Assembly: GCF_017565645.3 (NCBI RefSeq) | Contig: NZ_CP086136.1 | Coordinates: 1,564,001 to 1,628,000, forward strand | Origin: Bradyrhizobium barranii subsp. barranii | GTDB lineage: Bacteria > Pseudomonadota > Alphaproteobacteria > Rhizobiales > Xanthobacteraceae | Length of the DNA: 64,000 nucleotides | Direction: 5' to 3' | Shown here: one piece after another, positions 41,270 through 50,108 of the stretch | How positions within the stretch are numbered: position 1 is the first letter of the stretch | How the letters are laid out: each line of letters begins with the position of its first letter | Program-made: the position numbers and the translations under genes | Notes under the pieces: model-generated | Database searches by the model: none | What the model was told of the DNA's origin: nothing | Seen by the model: the letters and a program-made list of their open reading frames with translations, nothing else

Positions 41270-42766
41270 ATGGCTGTGTCGCAGGCTATTCCGATCACGC
41301 GCCATCCGTTCGCCAACGGGTCCTACAAGCAGATGCTGATCGACGGGAAGTGGGTCGATGCTGCCTCAGGCAAGCGCTTCGAGACCCACAACCCCGCCAC
41401 CGGCGAATTGCTGGCGACGGTCGCCGAGGGCGACAAGGAAGACATCGACCGTGCGGTCGCCGCCGCCCGCCGCGCCTTCGAAGGCCCCTGGAGCAAAGTA
41501 AAACCGTTCGAGCGGCAGAACCTGCTGCTCAAGCTCGCCGACCTCGTCGAGAAGAATTTCGACGAATTGTCGCAGCTCGACACGCTCGACATGGGCGCGC
41601 CGCTCAGCCGCACCCGCGCCTATCGCCTGCGCGCCGTCGGCATGCTGCGCTATTACGCCGGCCAGACCACCGCGATCCACGGCGAGACCATTGAGAACTC
41701 GCTGCCCGGCGAAATCTTCTCCTACACGCTGAAGGAACCGATCGGCGTCGTCGGCGCCATCATTCCCTGGAACGGCCCGCTCACCGCGACGATCTGGAAG
41801 ATCGGTCCGGCCATCGCGACCGGCTGCACCGTGGTGCTGAAGCCTGCCGAAGAGGCGCCGCTCACCTCGCTGCGCATCGCCGAGCTGGCGATGGAGGCGG
41901 GTGTACCGCCCGGCGTCATCAACGTCGTGCCCGGTTATGGCGAGACCGCGGGCGCTGCGCTCGCCTCGCATCACGACGTCGACAAGGTCGCCTTCACCGG
42001 CTCGCACGTCACGGGTCAGTCGATCATCCGCGCCTCGGCCGGCAACCTCAAGCGTGTCTCGCTCGAGCTCGGCGGCAAGTCGCCGGACATCGTGTTTGCC
42101 GATGCAGATCTCGATGCCGCCGTCCCCGGCGCCGCGATGGCGGTGTTCGCCAATTCCGGCCAGATCTGCAGCGCCGGCACGCGCCTGTTCGTCGAGCAGT
42201 CGGTCTACGAAGAGTTCGTCGGCCGCGTCGCCGAGTTCGGCAAGAAGCTGCAGGTCGGCAACGGCCTTGATCCCAATGTGCAGATCGGCCCGCTCGTGTC
42301 CGAGGAGCAACTCAAGCGCGTCACCGGCTATCTCGACATCGGCCAGAAGGAAGGCGCGCGTGCGCTCGCCGGCGGTGGCCGTGTCACCGAAGGCGCGCTG
42401 TCGAAGGGCTTCTTCGTCTCGCCGACCGTGTTCGCGGGCGTGCAGGACAACATGCGCATCGCGCAGGAGGAGATTTTTGGTCCCGTCATCTCCGCGATCG
42501 CGTTCAAGGACATGGACGAGCTGGTCAAGCGCGCCAACAACACCACCTTCGGCCTCGGCTCGGGCCTGTGGACGCGCGACGTCACCAAGGCGCATGCGGT
42601 CGCGAAGAGCCTGCGCGCCGGCTCGGTGTGGGTGAACTGCTACCAGGCGATGGACCCGGCCGTGCCCTTCGGCGGCTACAAGATGAGCGGCTATGGCCGC
42701 GAGTCCGGCAAGCAGCACGTCGAGGAATATCTCAACGTGAAGGCCGTCTGGATCAAGACGGCGTAG
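41270..42766 (+). CDS. NAD(P)-dependent aldehyde dehydrogenase
   Basis: The 498-residue protein starts MAVSQAIPITRHPFANGSYK. It shows PWNGPLTATIWKIGPAIATG, VAFTGSHVTGQSI, the general base in SLELGGKSPDIVFADADL, the nucleophile in FANSGQICSAGTRLFVEQ, and EEIFGPVISAIAF. All catalytic residues of the family are present. Substrate unknown; relatives include betaine- and phenylacetaldehyde-type enzymes. AGGGAG precedes the ATG at 41270. Confidence 0.92.
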   Translation: MAVSQAIPITRHPFANGSYKQMLIDGKWVDAASGKRFETHNPATGELLATVAEGDKEDIDRAVAAARRAFEGPWSKVKPFERQNLLLKLADLVEKNFDELSQLDTLDMGAPLSRTRAYRLRAVGMLRYYAGQTTAIHGETIENSLPGEIFSYTLKEPIGVVGAIIPWNGPLTATIWKIGPAIATGCTVVLKPAEEAPLTSLRIAELAMEAGVPPGVINVVPGYGETAGAALASHHDVDKVAFTGSHVTGQSIIRASAGNLKRVSLELGGKSPDIVFADADLDAAVPGAAMAVFANSGQICSAGTRLFVEQSVYEEFVGRVAEFGKKLQVGNGLDPNVQIGPLVSEEQLKRVTGYLDIGQKEGARALAGGGRVTEGALSKGFFVSPTVFAGVQDNMRIAQEEIFGPVISAIAFKDMDELVKRANNTTFGLGSGLWTRDVTKAHAVAKSLRAGSVWVNCYQAMDPAVPFGGYKMSGYGRESGKQHVEEYLNVKAVWIKTA

Positions 42767-42813
42767 GGCCTGCTCTCTCCGGCGTTCCGCGAGAGGGAAT
42801 ATCTGCTTTTAAT

Positions 42814-42842
42814 GGGGCGGCGCCTTTTCCAGGGGCCGCCCC
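42814..42842 (+). terminator. hairpin between aldehyde dehydrogenase and OYE genes
   Basis: GGGGCGGC (42814-42821) pairs with GCCGCCCC (42835-42842) over a 13-base loop that includes TTTT. No T-run follows, so factor-independent termination is uncertain. Confidence 0.35.
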
Positions 42843-42885
42843 TCGCTATATGATCCGCATCCTTCCATAGCCGTCTGAGGCCCAC

Positions 42886-44013
42886 ATGAAATTCGAGGCG
42901 TTGTTCAAACCGTTGCAGGTCGGTCCGTACAAGCTCGCGCATCGCGTCGCGTTGGCGCCGCTGACGCGCATGCGCGCCGAGCGCGAGAGTTTTTCGCCGC
43001 GGCCGCTCAACGCCGAATATTACGGTCAGCGCGCCACGCAAGGCGGCTTGATCATCGCTGAAGCGTCCCCCGTGCTCTCGCATGGCCGCGGCAACCCCGC
43101 GACGCCCGGCATCTATTCGGAGGCGCAGATCGCCGGCTGGCGCAAGGTGACGGATGCCGTGCACGCCAAGGGCGGCATCATCTTTCTTCAGCTCTGGCAT
43201 GTCGGCCGCGTCTCGCATTCGTCCTTCCACGGCGGTGAGCCGCCGGTCTCGGCTTCGGCGATTGCGATCAAGGCCGAAGGCATGAAGGCGATGACCGCCG
43301 ACGGCAAGATTTCTGATTACGAGACCCCGCGCGCGCTGGAGACCGACGAGGTCAAGGGCATCGTCGAGGCCTTCCGGCAGGGCGCCAAGAACGCGCTCGC
43401 AGCCGGCTTCGACGGCGTCGAGATCCACGGCGCCAACGGCTATCTGCTCGAGCAGTTCCTGCAGTCGCGCAGCAACCAGCGCACCGACCAATATGGCGGC
43501 GGAATCGAGAACCGCGCGCGGCTTCTGCTCGAAGTCACGCAGGCCGCCATCGACGTCTGGGGCGCGAACCGCGTCGGCGTGCGGCTGTCGCCCCACGGCA
43601 TCGCCAATGATTCCGGTGAGCCCGATCCGATGCCGCTTTACACGCACGTCGTGAAAGCGATCGACAAGCTCGGCCTTGCCTATCTTCACTTCATCGAGCC
43701 GCGCTCCAGCGGCGCCGGCCGTGCCGACGTCCACTGGGAGAACGTGCCGTCGGCGATGGTACTGTTCCGCCCGCTCTACAGCGGCGTGCTGATGACCGCC
43801 GGCGGCTTCACCGGCGAGACCGCAAATGCGGCGATCGCCGACGGCCACGCCGACATCATCGCCTTCGGCCGCATCTTCATCTCCAACCCCGATCTGCCGC
43901 GCCGCCTTCGGCACGACTATCCGATCACGCCGTATAATCGCGCGACGTTCTACGGCGGCGAGGAGAAGGGGTATACGGATTACCCGGTGTATGACGAGCT
44001 CGCGACGGCGTAG
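42886..44013 (+). CDS. alkene reductase, Old Yellow Enzyme family (NemA-like)
   Basis: The 375-residue FMN barrel starts MKFEALFKPLQVGPYKLAHR. It includes QLWHVGRVSHSSFHGG, DGVEIHGANGYLLEQFLQSR with the substrate-binding HxxN, and NQRTDQYGGGIENRARLLLE. It should reduce activated alkenes, such as enones, or nitro-esters with NADPH. It follows the aldehyde dehydrogenase gene in the same direction with a hairpin between. Confidence 0.92.
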   Translation: MKFEALFKPLQVGPYKLAHRVALAPLTRMRAERESFSPRPLNAEYYGQRATQGGLIIAEASPVLSHGRGNPATPGIYSEAQIAGWRKVTDAVHAKGGIIFLQLWHVGRVSHSSFHGGEPPVSASAIAIKAEGMKAMTADGKISDYETPRALETDEVKGIVEAFRQGAKNALAAGFDGVEIHGANGYLLEQFLQSRSNQRTDQYGGGIENRARLLLEVTQAAIDVWGANRVGVRLSPHGIANDSGEPDPMPLYTHVVKAIDKLGLAYLHFIEPRSSGAGRADVHWENVPSAMVLFRPLYSGVLMTAGGFTGETANAAIADGHADIIAFGRIFISNPDLPRRLRHDYPITPYNRATFYGGEEKGYTDYPVYDELATA

Positions 44014-44021
44014 AGACCTTC

Positions 44022-44106
44022 GTAGCCCGGATGGAGCGCAGCGAAATCCGGGTTTCTCACCTCGCCGATAGACTTCCCCGGATTGCGCTTCGCTCCATCC
44101 GGGCTA
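44022..44106. repeat. palindromic intergenic repeat, family A (copy 2)
   Basis: GTAGCCCGGATGGAGCGCAG and GCTTCGCTCCATCCGGGCTA are near reverse complements, as in the element at 9250-9332. Confidence 0.85.
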
Positions 44107-44145
44107 AAGGTCTATATTCGTAGCTCCGACGAGCCCACAAACTCC

Positions 44146-44223
44146 GTCATTGCGAGCGTAGCGAAGCAATCCAGAGTCTTTCCGCAGAGGCAGTCTGGAT
44201 TGCTTCGCTGCGCTCGCAATGAC
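44146..44223. repeat. palindromic intergenic repeat, family B
   Basis: GTCATTGCGAGCGTAGCGAA at the left and TTCGCTGCGCTCGCAATGAC at the right are near-perfect reverse complements. Inner arms AGCAATCCAGA and TCTGGATTGCT also pair. Confidence 0.9.
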
Positions 44224-44239
44224 GACGGAAGGACCTACC

Positions 44240-44746
44240 ATGGCCAAAGCCGCAGTCGCCGCAGGAACCGCCACCGGCCAATGCCTCTGCGGCAAGGTCA
44301 CCTTCGAGATCGACGTCCCCGCGCGTTGGGCCTGGCATGATCATTCGGCCGCTAGCCGCCGTGCCCACGGCGCGGCCTATGCGACCTATGTCGGAAGCTG
44401 GAAGAAGCGCTTTCGCATCACCTCGGGGAAAACCGTGCTCGCCCGCTACGAGGACAAGGCCACCAAGACCGCGCGCAGCTTCTGCGCCCATTGCGGCACG
44501 CCGATCGCGTACGAGCGGCCGCGCGGACCGCACATGGTCAACATCCCCCGCGCACTATTCAACGAGCGCACCGGCCGCCAGCCGCTCTATCACATCGCGA
44601 TCGAAGAGCTTCAGGAATGGGCCTATACCGGCGAGCCGCTGGTGCCGCTGAAGGGCTTTCCGGGCGTGGTCTGGCAGCGCTCGAAAAAGAAGAAGCGCGC
44701 TAGCGGCGAAGACCCTTTCGAGCTCGGCCGCGAGGAGGTGCTTTAG
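44240..44746 (+). CDS. GFA (glutathione-dependent formaldehyde-activating)-like protein
   Basis: The 168-residue protein has GQCLCGKVTFEIDVPARWAW and a later CAHCGTPIAYERPRGPHMVN, two of the zinc-ligand pairs of the GFA fold. The usual middle HCxxC motif is replaced by HDHSAASRRAHGAA, so one metal site may be absent. The basic tail (QRSKKKKRASG) is unusual. The ATG at 44240 has GGAAGG upstream. The gene overlaps the end of the convergent TfoX-N gene by 47 bases. Confidence 0.78.
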   Translation: MAKAAVAAGTATGQCLCGKVTFEIDVPARWAWHDHSAASRRAHGAAYATYVGSWKKRFRITSGKTVLARYEDKATKTARSFCAHCGTPIAYERPRGPHMVNIPRALFNERTGRQPLYHIAIEELQEWAYTGEPLVPLKGFPGVVWQRSKKKKRASGEDPFELGREEVL

Positions 44747-45131
44747 CCTTGGCGGCGACGTTGGTCTTCGCCGCAACAGCCTTCCGCGGCGCCGCTTTGC
44801 GTCCCGCCGCATTCGCCGCCACGAAGTCGAGCCCGCGCTTGACCCATTTTTTCAGATCGGCATCGCTCTGATAGCCGTCCGGCGCGACGCGCACAAAGCC
44901 GGTCATGATGCGCCCGCGCATTTCCATCGGGCTGGTGTGCGGCTCCTGCAGCATGCGGGCATGCGCGTCCGGGCCGACACGGATCAGCATGCCGCCGCGC
45001 CCGCTGACGGTGCAGCACATGGTGTTGTTCACCATGAAGCAGAGGCCGCCCATCATCTTCTTTTCCGCGACGTCTCGCTGACCCGCCAGCAATTTGCGCA
45101 CCCGCGCCGCGGTGTTCTCGTCATAGGCCAT
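44700..45131 (-). CDS. TfoX N-terminal domain protein
   Basis: From the ATG at 45131 (GGGGAG five bases upstream) the 143-residue protein reads MAYDENTAARVRKLLAGQRD, then KKMMGGLCFMVNNTMCCTVS, the typical TfoX_N start. After MRGRIMTGFVRVAPDGY it ends in a Lys/Ala-rich tail (AAKTNVAAKAKAPPRGR) likely to contact nucleic acid. TfoX_N proteins are linked to competence regulation in some bacteria, but the role here is unknown. The much longer open frame upstream is antisense to the ThDP enzyme. Confidence 0.83.
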   Translation of the reverse strand: MAYDENTAARVRKLLAGQRDVAEKKMMGGLCFMVNNTMCCTVSGRGGMLIRVGPDAHARMLQEPHTSPMEMRGRIMTGFVRVAPDGYQSDADLKKWVKRGLDFVAANAAGRKAAPRKAVAAKTNVAAKAKAPPRGRARKGLRR

Positions 45132-45197
45132 CGCGTCTCCCCGTGCAGGTTTACGCCCGAGCATGTTCCCAGCTTGCCCGCGCCGACGCAAGATGTG

Positions 45198-46718
45198 ATG
45201 GCCATGCAGGAGAGCCTGGTGGTCGCGATCGCCGATGGCTACAGCCGCGCCTCCGGCAAGCTCGTCGCCTGCAACGTCCATGTCGCGCCGGGGCTCGGCA
45301 ACGCGATGGGCTCGCTCTACAACGCCCAGTTCACGGGCACGCCGATGATCCTGACCGCCGGCCAGCAGGAGCAGGGCCACGGCCTGATGGAGCCGGTGCT
45401 TTATGGCCCGCTGGTGCGGATGGCCGAGCCGCTGGTGAAATGGGCGGTCGAGGTGACGCGGCTGGAAGATCTGCCGCGCATCGTCCGCCGCGCCGCCAAG
45501 GTCGCGATGACGCCACCGACCGGGCCGGTGTTCATCTCGCTGCCGGGCGACATCCTCAACAGCGAGGCCGGCATCGATCTCGGCCGCTCCACCCGGATCG
45601 ACGCCCGCGTAAAGCCGTCGGACGAGGCGCTGAAGGCGTTTGCCGCGCGGCTGCTCAAGGCCGAACGTCCCGTCATCGTCACCATGGACGAGGTGGTCAA
45701 GAGCGATGCACTGAAGGAGGCCGCCGAACTCGCCGAGCTGCTTGGTGCTGCCGCCTATCAATCCTCGACGCCCTACGGCTCGCATTTCCTCTCGGAAAGC
45801 CCGAGCTTCGTCGGCGCGCTGGCGCGCGTGCAGAAGGTCGCGCGCGACGCGCTTGCGCCGTATGACCTCCTGATCGCACTCGGCGGCGATCCCCTGCGGA
45901 TGTCGGTCTATAGCGAGGTCGATGCGCTGCCTGATGGACTCGGCATCGTGCAGATCGGCCTCGTCGATTGGGAGATCGCCAAGAACTACGGGGCTGAAAT
46001 CGCGCTCAAAGCGGATCTGAAGGAAACGCTGCGGGCGCTGATCCCGGTGCTGAAGGAGAGGGGCGGCGCCGCGCTGGCAAGCCGTGCAAAGCAGCGCCTT
46101 GCCGAGCTCGCGCCGAAGAACTGGACCGCGCGGCGTGCCGCGCTGGTCGAGCAGATCGGCAAGAGCGCCGGCCGCAGCCCGATCGATCCGGATTTCCTGG
46201 TGCTGCAAATGGTCGAGGCCATGCCCGACCATGCGATCCTCGTCGACGAAGGGCTCACCTCGAGCCGCCAGATCACGGCGTTGCGTCCGCACCGCGACCG
46301 CTTCGGCTATCATGGGCTTGCCTCCGGCGGCATCGGCTGGGGCCTGCCGGCCTCCGTCGGCGCCAGCATCGCCAATCCGGATCGCCCGGTGGTGTGCTTC
46401 TCCGGCGACGGCAGCGCGATGTATTCGATCCAGTCGTTGTGGACGGCGGCACATCACAAGCTGCCGCTCAACGTCGTCATTGCCAACAATGGCGGCTACC
46501 GCATCATCAAGCAGCGCCTGCTCGCTTTCCATGGTGACGACAATTACGTCGGCATGGATTTCGTCGATCCGCCGGTGGATTTCGCAGGGATTGCGAAGGC
46601 GCTCGGCTGCGAGGCGATCAAGGTGAGTGATCCCCGTGAGCTGAAGGCGACGCTGTCGTCGGCGTTCAACCGCCCCGGAACGAAGCTGATCGAGGTAATG
46701 GTGGACGGGAAGGTGTAG
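45198..46718 (+). CDS. ThDP-dependent enzyme, benzoylformate decarboxylase-like, N-terminally truncated
   Basis: The 506-residue frame includes the catalytic Glu in MQESLVVAIADGYSRASGKL, HVAPGLGNAMGSLYNAQFTG, the ThDP motif region CFSGDGSAMYSIQSLWTAAH...NNGG, and LIEVMVDG at the end. These fit decarboxylases such as MdlC. The family normally has some 45 residues before the Glu motif with a GxPG loop. Here the upstream sequence is short, non-homologous and shared with the divergent TfoX-N promoter. The first strand and helix of the PYR domain are therefore missing and activity is doubtful. Confidence 0.7.
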   Translation: MAMQESLVVAIADGYSRASGKLVACNVHVAPGLGNAMGSLYNAQFTGTPMILTAGQQEQGHGLMEPVLYGPLVRMAEPLVKWAVEVTRLEDLPRIVRRAAKVAMTPPTGPVFISLPGDILNSEAGIDLGRSTRIDARVKPSDEALKAFAARLLKAERPVIVTMDEVVKSDALKEAAELAELLGAAAYQSSTPYGSHFLSESPSFVGALARVQKVARDALAPYDLLIALGGDPLRMSVYSEVDALPDGLGIVQIGLVDWEIAKNYGAEIALKADLKETLRALIPVLKERGGAALASRAKQRLAELAPKNWTARRAALVEQIGKSAGRSPIDPDFLVLQMVEAMPDHAILVDEGLTSSRQITALRPHRDRFGYHGLASGGIGWGLPASVGASIANPDRPVVCFSGDGSAMYSIQSLWTAAHHKLPLNVVIANNGGYRIIKQRLLAFHGDDNYVGMDFVDPPVDFAGIAKALGCEAIKVSDPRELKATLSSAFNRPGTKLIEVMVDGKV

Positions 46719-46759
46719 CGCAGCGCGCCATCGCGTCGGTGCTCGCCACGTTCTCAGCT

Positions 46760-46932
46760 GTCATCGCCCGACTTGATCGGGCGATCCAGTATTCCAGAGA
46801 CGGCTGTGATTCCTCGATAGGCCGCGGCGTACTGGATGCCCCGGTCCCGGCTCCGCCAAGGCTACGCCGGGGCCACAAGGGTGCTCGGCCGCCGAAGCCT
46901 TTTGGCGAAGGCGGCAAGCCGGGGCATGACAG
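46760..46932. repeat. palindromic intergenic repeat, family E
   Basis: GTCATCGCCCGACTTGATCG opens with an inner hairpin (TCGCCCGACTTGATCGGGCG), and the element closes with GCCGGGGCATGACAGCG after repeated CCGGGGC/GCCCCGG words. It fills the gap between convergent genes. Confidence 0.7.
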
Positions 46933-46944
46933 CGTACCTCGCGG

Positions 46945-48324
46945 CTACCCCTTCTTCCCCACCCGATATCCAGCAGCCGGATGCGGTGCGTCGAGCCTTG
47001 CGCGGCCGTCGCCGAACAGCTTCTCCCGCAATGTGCCCTTTGCGTATTCCGGCTTGTAGCGGCCGCGCTTGGTCAACTCCGGCACCAGCATGTCGGCGAT
47101 GTCCTCGAAATCGCCGGGCGAGATCGCGAACGCGACATTCAGCCCGTCGACGTCAGTCTTCTCGAACCAATCCTCGATCTTGTCAGCGACGCTCTCCGGC
47201 GTGCCGACCACGACCGGGCCGGCGCCGCCGATACCGACATGCTCGATGACGTCGCGGACGGTCCAGACGCGGTCGGGGTCGCCGCGGGTGACGTTGTCGA
47301 GTGCGCTGCGGCCGGCATCGTTCTGGACGTGACGCACCTGCTGGTCGAGCTCGTAGCCGGAGAAGTCGATGCCGGTCCATCCCGACATCAGGGCCAGCGC
47401 GCCTTCCGGACTGATATGCGACCGGTAGTCGGCATACTTGGCCGCCGCTTCGGCTTCCGTGTTGCCGAGGATGATCGTCATCATGTTGAACATCAGGATC
47501 TCCGCCGGATTGCGGCCGAGCGCGGCGGCTTCCTGGCGGATCGCGGAGACGCGCGGCGCAATGATCTTGGCCGATGGTCCCGACATGAACACGCATTCGG
47601 CATGCTTCGCCGCGAACTGCCGCCCGCGCGGCGAGGTGCCGGCCTGGTACAGCACCGGCGTCCGCTGCGGCGACGGCTCGCTGAGATGGATGGTGTTGTT
47701 GATGCGATAATTCGCGCTCTCATGATCGATGCGATGAACCTTGCTCGGATCGGTGAAGATGCCGCGCTTGCGGTCGCGCAGCACGGCGTCGTCCTCCCAG
47801 CTGCCTTCCCAGAGCTTGTAGACGACCTCCATATATTCGTCGGCGATGTCGTAGCGATCGTCGTGTCCGGTCTGCTTGTCCTTGCCGGCGCCGCGCGCGG
47901 CGCTGTCGAGATAGCCGGTGACGACATTCCAGCCGATCCGTCCCTCGGTGAGATGGTCGAGCGTCGACATCCGCCGCGCGAACGGGTAGGGCGGTTCGAA
48001 GGACAGATTGCTGGTGACGCCGAAGCCGAGATTTTTGGTCACCGCCGCCATCGCCGAGAGCAGCAGCAGCGGCTCGTTCGACGGCGTCTGCGCTGCGTTG
48101 CGCAAGGCCGCGTCAGGGCTGCTGCCATAGACGTCGTAGACCCCGAGCACGTCGGCCAGGAACAACCCGTCGAAACGGCCGCGTTCCAGTGTCCTGGCGA
48201 GATCGATCCAGTAGGGCAGGCGGTTATATTCGGCGGTGCGATCGCGCGGATGGGTCCACAGCCCGGGTGATTGATGCGCGACGCAATTCATCGCAAAGGC
48301 GTTGAGCCTGATCTGCTTGGCCAT
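46945..48324 (-). CDS. LLM-class flavin-dependent monooxygenase (NtaA/SnaA/DszA family)
   Basis: This 459-residue protein begins MAKQIRLNAFAMNCVAHQSP. It shows RFDGLFLADVLGVYDVYGSS, GRIGWNVVTGYLDSAARGAG and RTPVLYQAGTSPRGRQFAAK, the established signature of FMNH2-dependent DszA/NtaA-type oxygenases. These cleave C-S, C-N or C-C bonds with a separate flavin reductase, which is not seen nearby. It is divergent from the M20 peptidase across a palindrome-rich 284-bp gap. Confidence 0.9.
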   Translation of the reverse strand: MAKQIRLNAFAMNCVAHQSPGLWTHPRDRTAEYNRLPYWIDLARTLERGRFDGLFLADVLGVYDVYGSSPDAALRNAAQTPSNEPLLLLSAMAAVTKNLGFGVTSNLSFEPPYPFARRMSTLDHLTEGRIGWNVVTGYLDSAARGAGKDKQTGHDDRYDIADEYMEVVYKLWEGSWEDDAVLRDRKRGIFTDPSKVHRIDHESANYRINNTIHLSEPSPQRTPVLYQAGTSPRGRQFAAKHAECVFMSGPSAKIIAPRVSAIRQEAAALGRNPAEILMFNMMTIILGNTEAEAAAKYADYRSHISPEGALALMSGWTGIDFSGYELDQQVRHVQNDAGRSALDNVTRGDPDRVWTVRDVIEHVGIGGAGPVVVGTPESVADKIEDWFEKTDVDGLNVAFAISPGDFEDIADMLVPELTKRGRYKPEYAKGTLREKLFGDGRARLDAPHPAAGYRVGKKG

Positions 48325-48400
48325 GATGATCCCCCGGCGCCCTGTACCGAGCGCTCTTCGAATGATAAACGTGCGCCTCAACTTGGCGAAGTTCTTGCAT

Positions 48401-48484
48401 ATTCTTGGCCCTTGGCAAGGGCCAAGAATAGAAAGGCTTGCGCTTGGCAAGGCCAAAATCAGCGGCGCTCCCGCTCTTGGCAAG
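48401..48484. promoter_or_regulatory. 29-bp palindrome and CTTGGCAAG repeats in the divergent gap
   Basis: ATTCTTGGCCCTTG and CAAGGGCCAAGAAT are exact reverse complements around one central G (48401-48429). CTTGGCAAG itself occurs at 48411-48419, 48443-48451 and 48476-48484, spaced 32 and 33 bp, about three helical turns. No T-run follows. The layout is that of a multi-site operator between the LLM and M20 genes. Confidence 0.6.
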
Positions 48485-48608
48485 CCAATCTCAAGAGAGC
48501 AAGAACGAAATCGCAAGAGAACTACAAGAACTGTCCAAGTCCCCGCCACTTTCGAAGGCCACCCTGTCTCGGGTAGGGTCCTTCGCCTCGAAGTCCGAAA
48601 AGCAAATC

Positions 48609-50093
48609 ATGACCAGAGCCGACGCCATCTCCCGCGCCCGTGAGGATTTCAAATCCGGCGCGTTCCTCGCTGAACTCGACCGCCGCGTCGCCTTCAAGAC
48701 TGAGAGCCAGAATCCGTCGCGCGGCGCCGAACTGCGTTCCTATCTGGAACAGGAGATGATCCCCTCCTTTGCTGCGCTCGACTTTACCAGCCACATCGTC
48801 GAATCTCCGAGCGGCAAGGCGCCGTTCCTGTTCGCCGAGCATCACGAGAGCGCGTCAGCGCCGACCGTGCTGATCTACGGCCATGGTGACGTCGTCGACG
48901 GCATGGAGGGGGAGTGGCGCGACGGCCGCGATCCCTGGCGCACGACGGTTGCGGGCACGCGGCTCTATGGCCGTGGCACCGCCGACAACAAGGGCCAACA
49001 CAGCATCAACATGGCGGCACTCCGCGCGGTGCGCGAGGCCCGCGGCGGCAAGCTCGGCTTCAACGCAAAATTCATCGTCGAAATGGGCGAGGAGATCGGC
49101 TCGCCCGATCTCGGCAAGGTCTGCGACCTCAATCGCGATGCGCTCAAGGCCGATTTGTTCATGGCCTCCGACGGACCGCGCCTGTCGGCCGACCGGCCGA
49201 CCTTGTTCCTGGGCTGCCGCGGCGGCATCCGCATTCATCTCGACGTCAATCTGCGCGACGGCGGCCATCATTCCGGCAATTGGGGCGGCGTGCTCGCCAA
49301 CCCCGCGACCATTCTCCTCAACGCGATCTCGACGCTGGTCGACGGCCATGGCCGGCTTCAGCTCGACACGCTGAAGCCGCCGCGGCTCACCAACCAGATC
49401 CGCAGCTATCTTGCCGACGTGCAGGTGGTGCCGACCGAGGACGAGCCGGCGCTCGCGGAGAACTGGGGCGAGGAAGGGCTGTCGGCCGCCGAGCGGCTCT
49501 ATGCCTGGAACACGCTCGAAGTGCTGGCGATGTCGTCCGGTAATATCGAGAAGCCCGCGAATGCCATCCCCGGCCACGCCAATGCCGTGCTGCAACTGCG
49601 TTTCGTGGTCGGCACCAAGGTCGATGGCCTGATCGATGCGGTCCGCGCGCATCTGGTGCAAAAGGGCTTTCCGATGGTCGAGGTGCGGGCCGCCCAGAGC
49701 TTTGCGGCGTCGCGCACCGATTTCGACAGCCCCTGGATCACGTGGGCGGCGGATTCGGTTAAGGAGACCACCGGCAAGGCGCCGGCCGTTTTGCCGAATT
49801 TCGGCGGCTCGCTGCCCAACGACGTGTTTTCCGAGATCCTGGGCCTGCCGACGATCTGGGTCCCGCACTCCTATCCCGGCTGCTCCCAGCATGCGCCCAA
49901 TGAGCACATCCTGCTGCCATTGACCGAAGAGGCCTTGACGGTGATGGCCGGGCTGTTCTGGGATCTAGGGGAATTGCCCAAGCCATTAAGCTGTGCCATT
50001 AACCTGAGCCGCAATCCAGCCGAAAGTCACATTCTAATCCGGCCCAATCTGTGCTTGCATCCGGGCCGCATCATCCTGGCCGCATCATCCTGA
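48609..50093 (+). CDS. M20-family metallopeptidase/amidohydrolase
   Basis: The 494-residue protein starts MTRADAISRAREDFKSGAFL. Metal and catalytic residues are clear: LIYGHGDVVDG, LYGRGTADNKGQH, VEMGEEIGSPDL and WVPHSYPGCSQHAPNEH. M20 enzymes remove acyl or amino groups from small peptides and acylated amino acids. The last ~40 residues (from ELPKPLSCAINLSRNP) extend beyond the usual end and run into a 14-bp tandem repeat. A glutamate-type ABC importer follows 15 bp later, so uptake and cleavage may be linked. Confidence 0.85.
   Translation: MTRADAISRAREDFKSGAFLAELDRRVAFKTESQNPSRGAELRSYLEQEMIPSFAALDFTSHIVESPSGKAPFLFAEHHESASAPTVLIYGHGDVVDGMEGEWRDGRDPWRTTVAGTRLYGRGTADNKGQHSINMAALRAVREARGGKLGFNAKFIVEMGEEIGSPDLGKVCDLNRDALKADLFMASDGPRLSADRPTLFLGCRGGIRIHLDVNLRDGGHHSGNWGGVLANPATILLNAISTLVDGHGRLQLDTLKPPRLTNQIRSYLADVQVVPTEDEPALAENWGEEGLSAAERLYAWNTLEVLAMSSGNIEKPANAIPGHANAVLQLRFVVGTKVDGLIDAVRAHLVQKGFPMVEVRAAQSFAASRTDFDSPWITWAADSVKETTGKAPAVLPNFGGSLPNDVFSEILGLPTIWVPHSYPGCSQHAPNEHILLPLTEEALTVMAGLFWDLGELPKPLSCAINLSRNPAESHILIRPNLCLHPGRIILAASS
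50065..50092 (+). repeat. 14-bp tandem repeat at the M20 gene end
   Basis: GCCGCATCATCCTG occurs twice head to tail. Being 14 bases, one copy changes the reading frame, so the M20 C-terminus depends on the repeat number. Confidence 0.9.
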
Positions 50094-50108
50094 AAGGGGA
50101 ATAAAAAA

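Noticed and set aside
41366-42718. 450-codon minus-strand ORF opposite the aldehyde dehydrogenase
   Set aside because: It lies wholly within a well-supported gene and its composition is typical of an antisense third-position frame.
45132-46532. Upstream extension of the TfoX-N frame
   Set aside because: It is antisense to the ThDP enzyme, and the ATG at 45131 with GGGGAG matches the family start.
48855-49907. 350-codon minus-strand ORF opposite the M20 gene
   Set aside because: It is an antisense shadow. M20 metal-binding motifs are on the plus strand.
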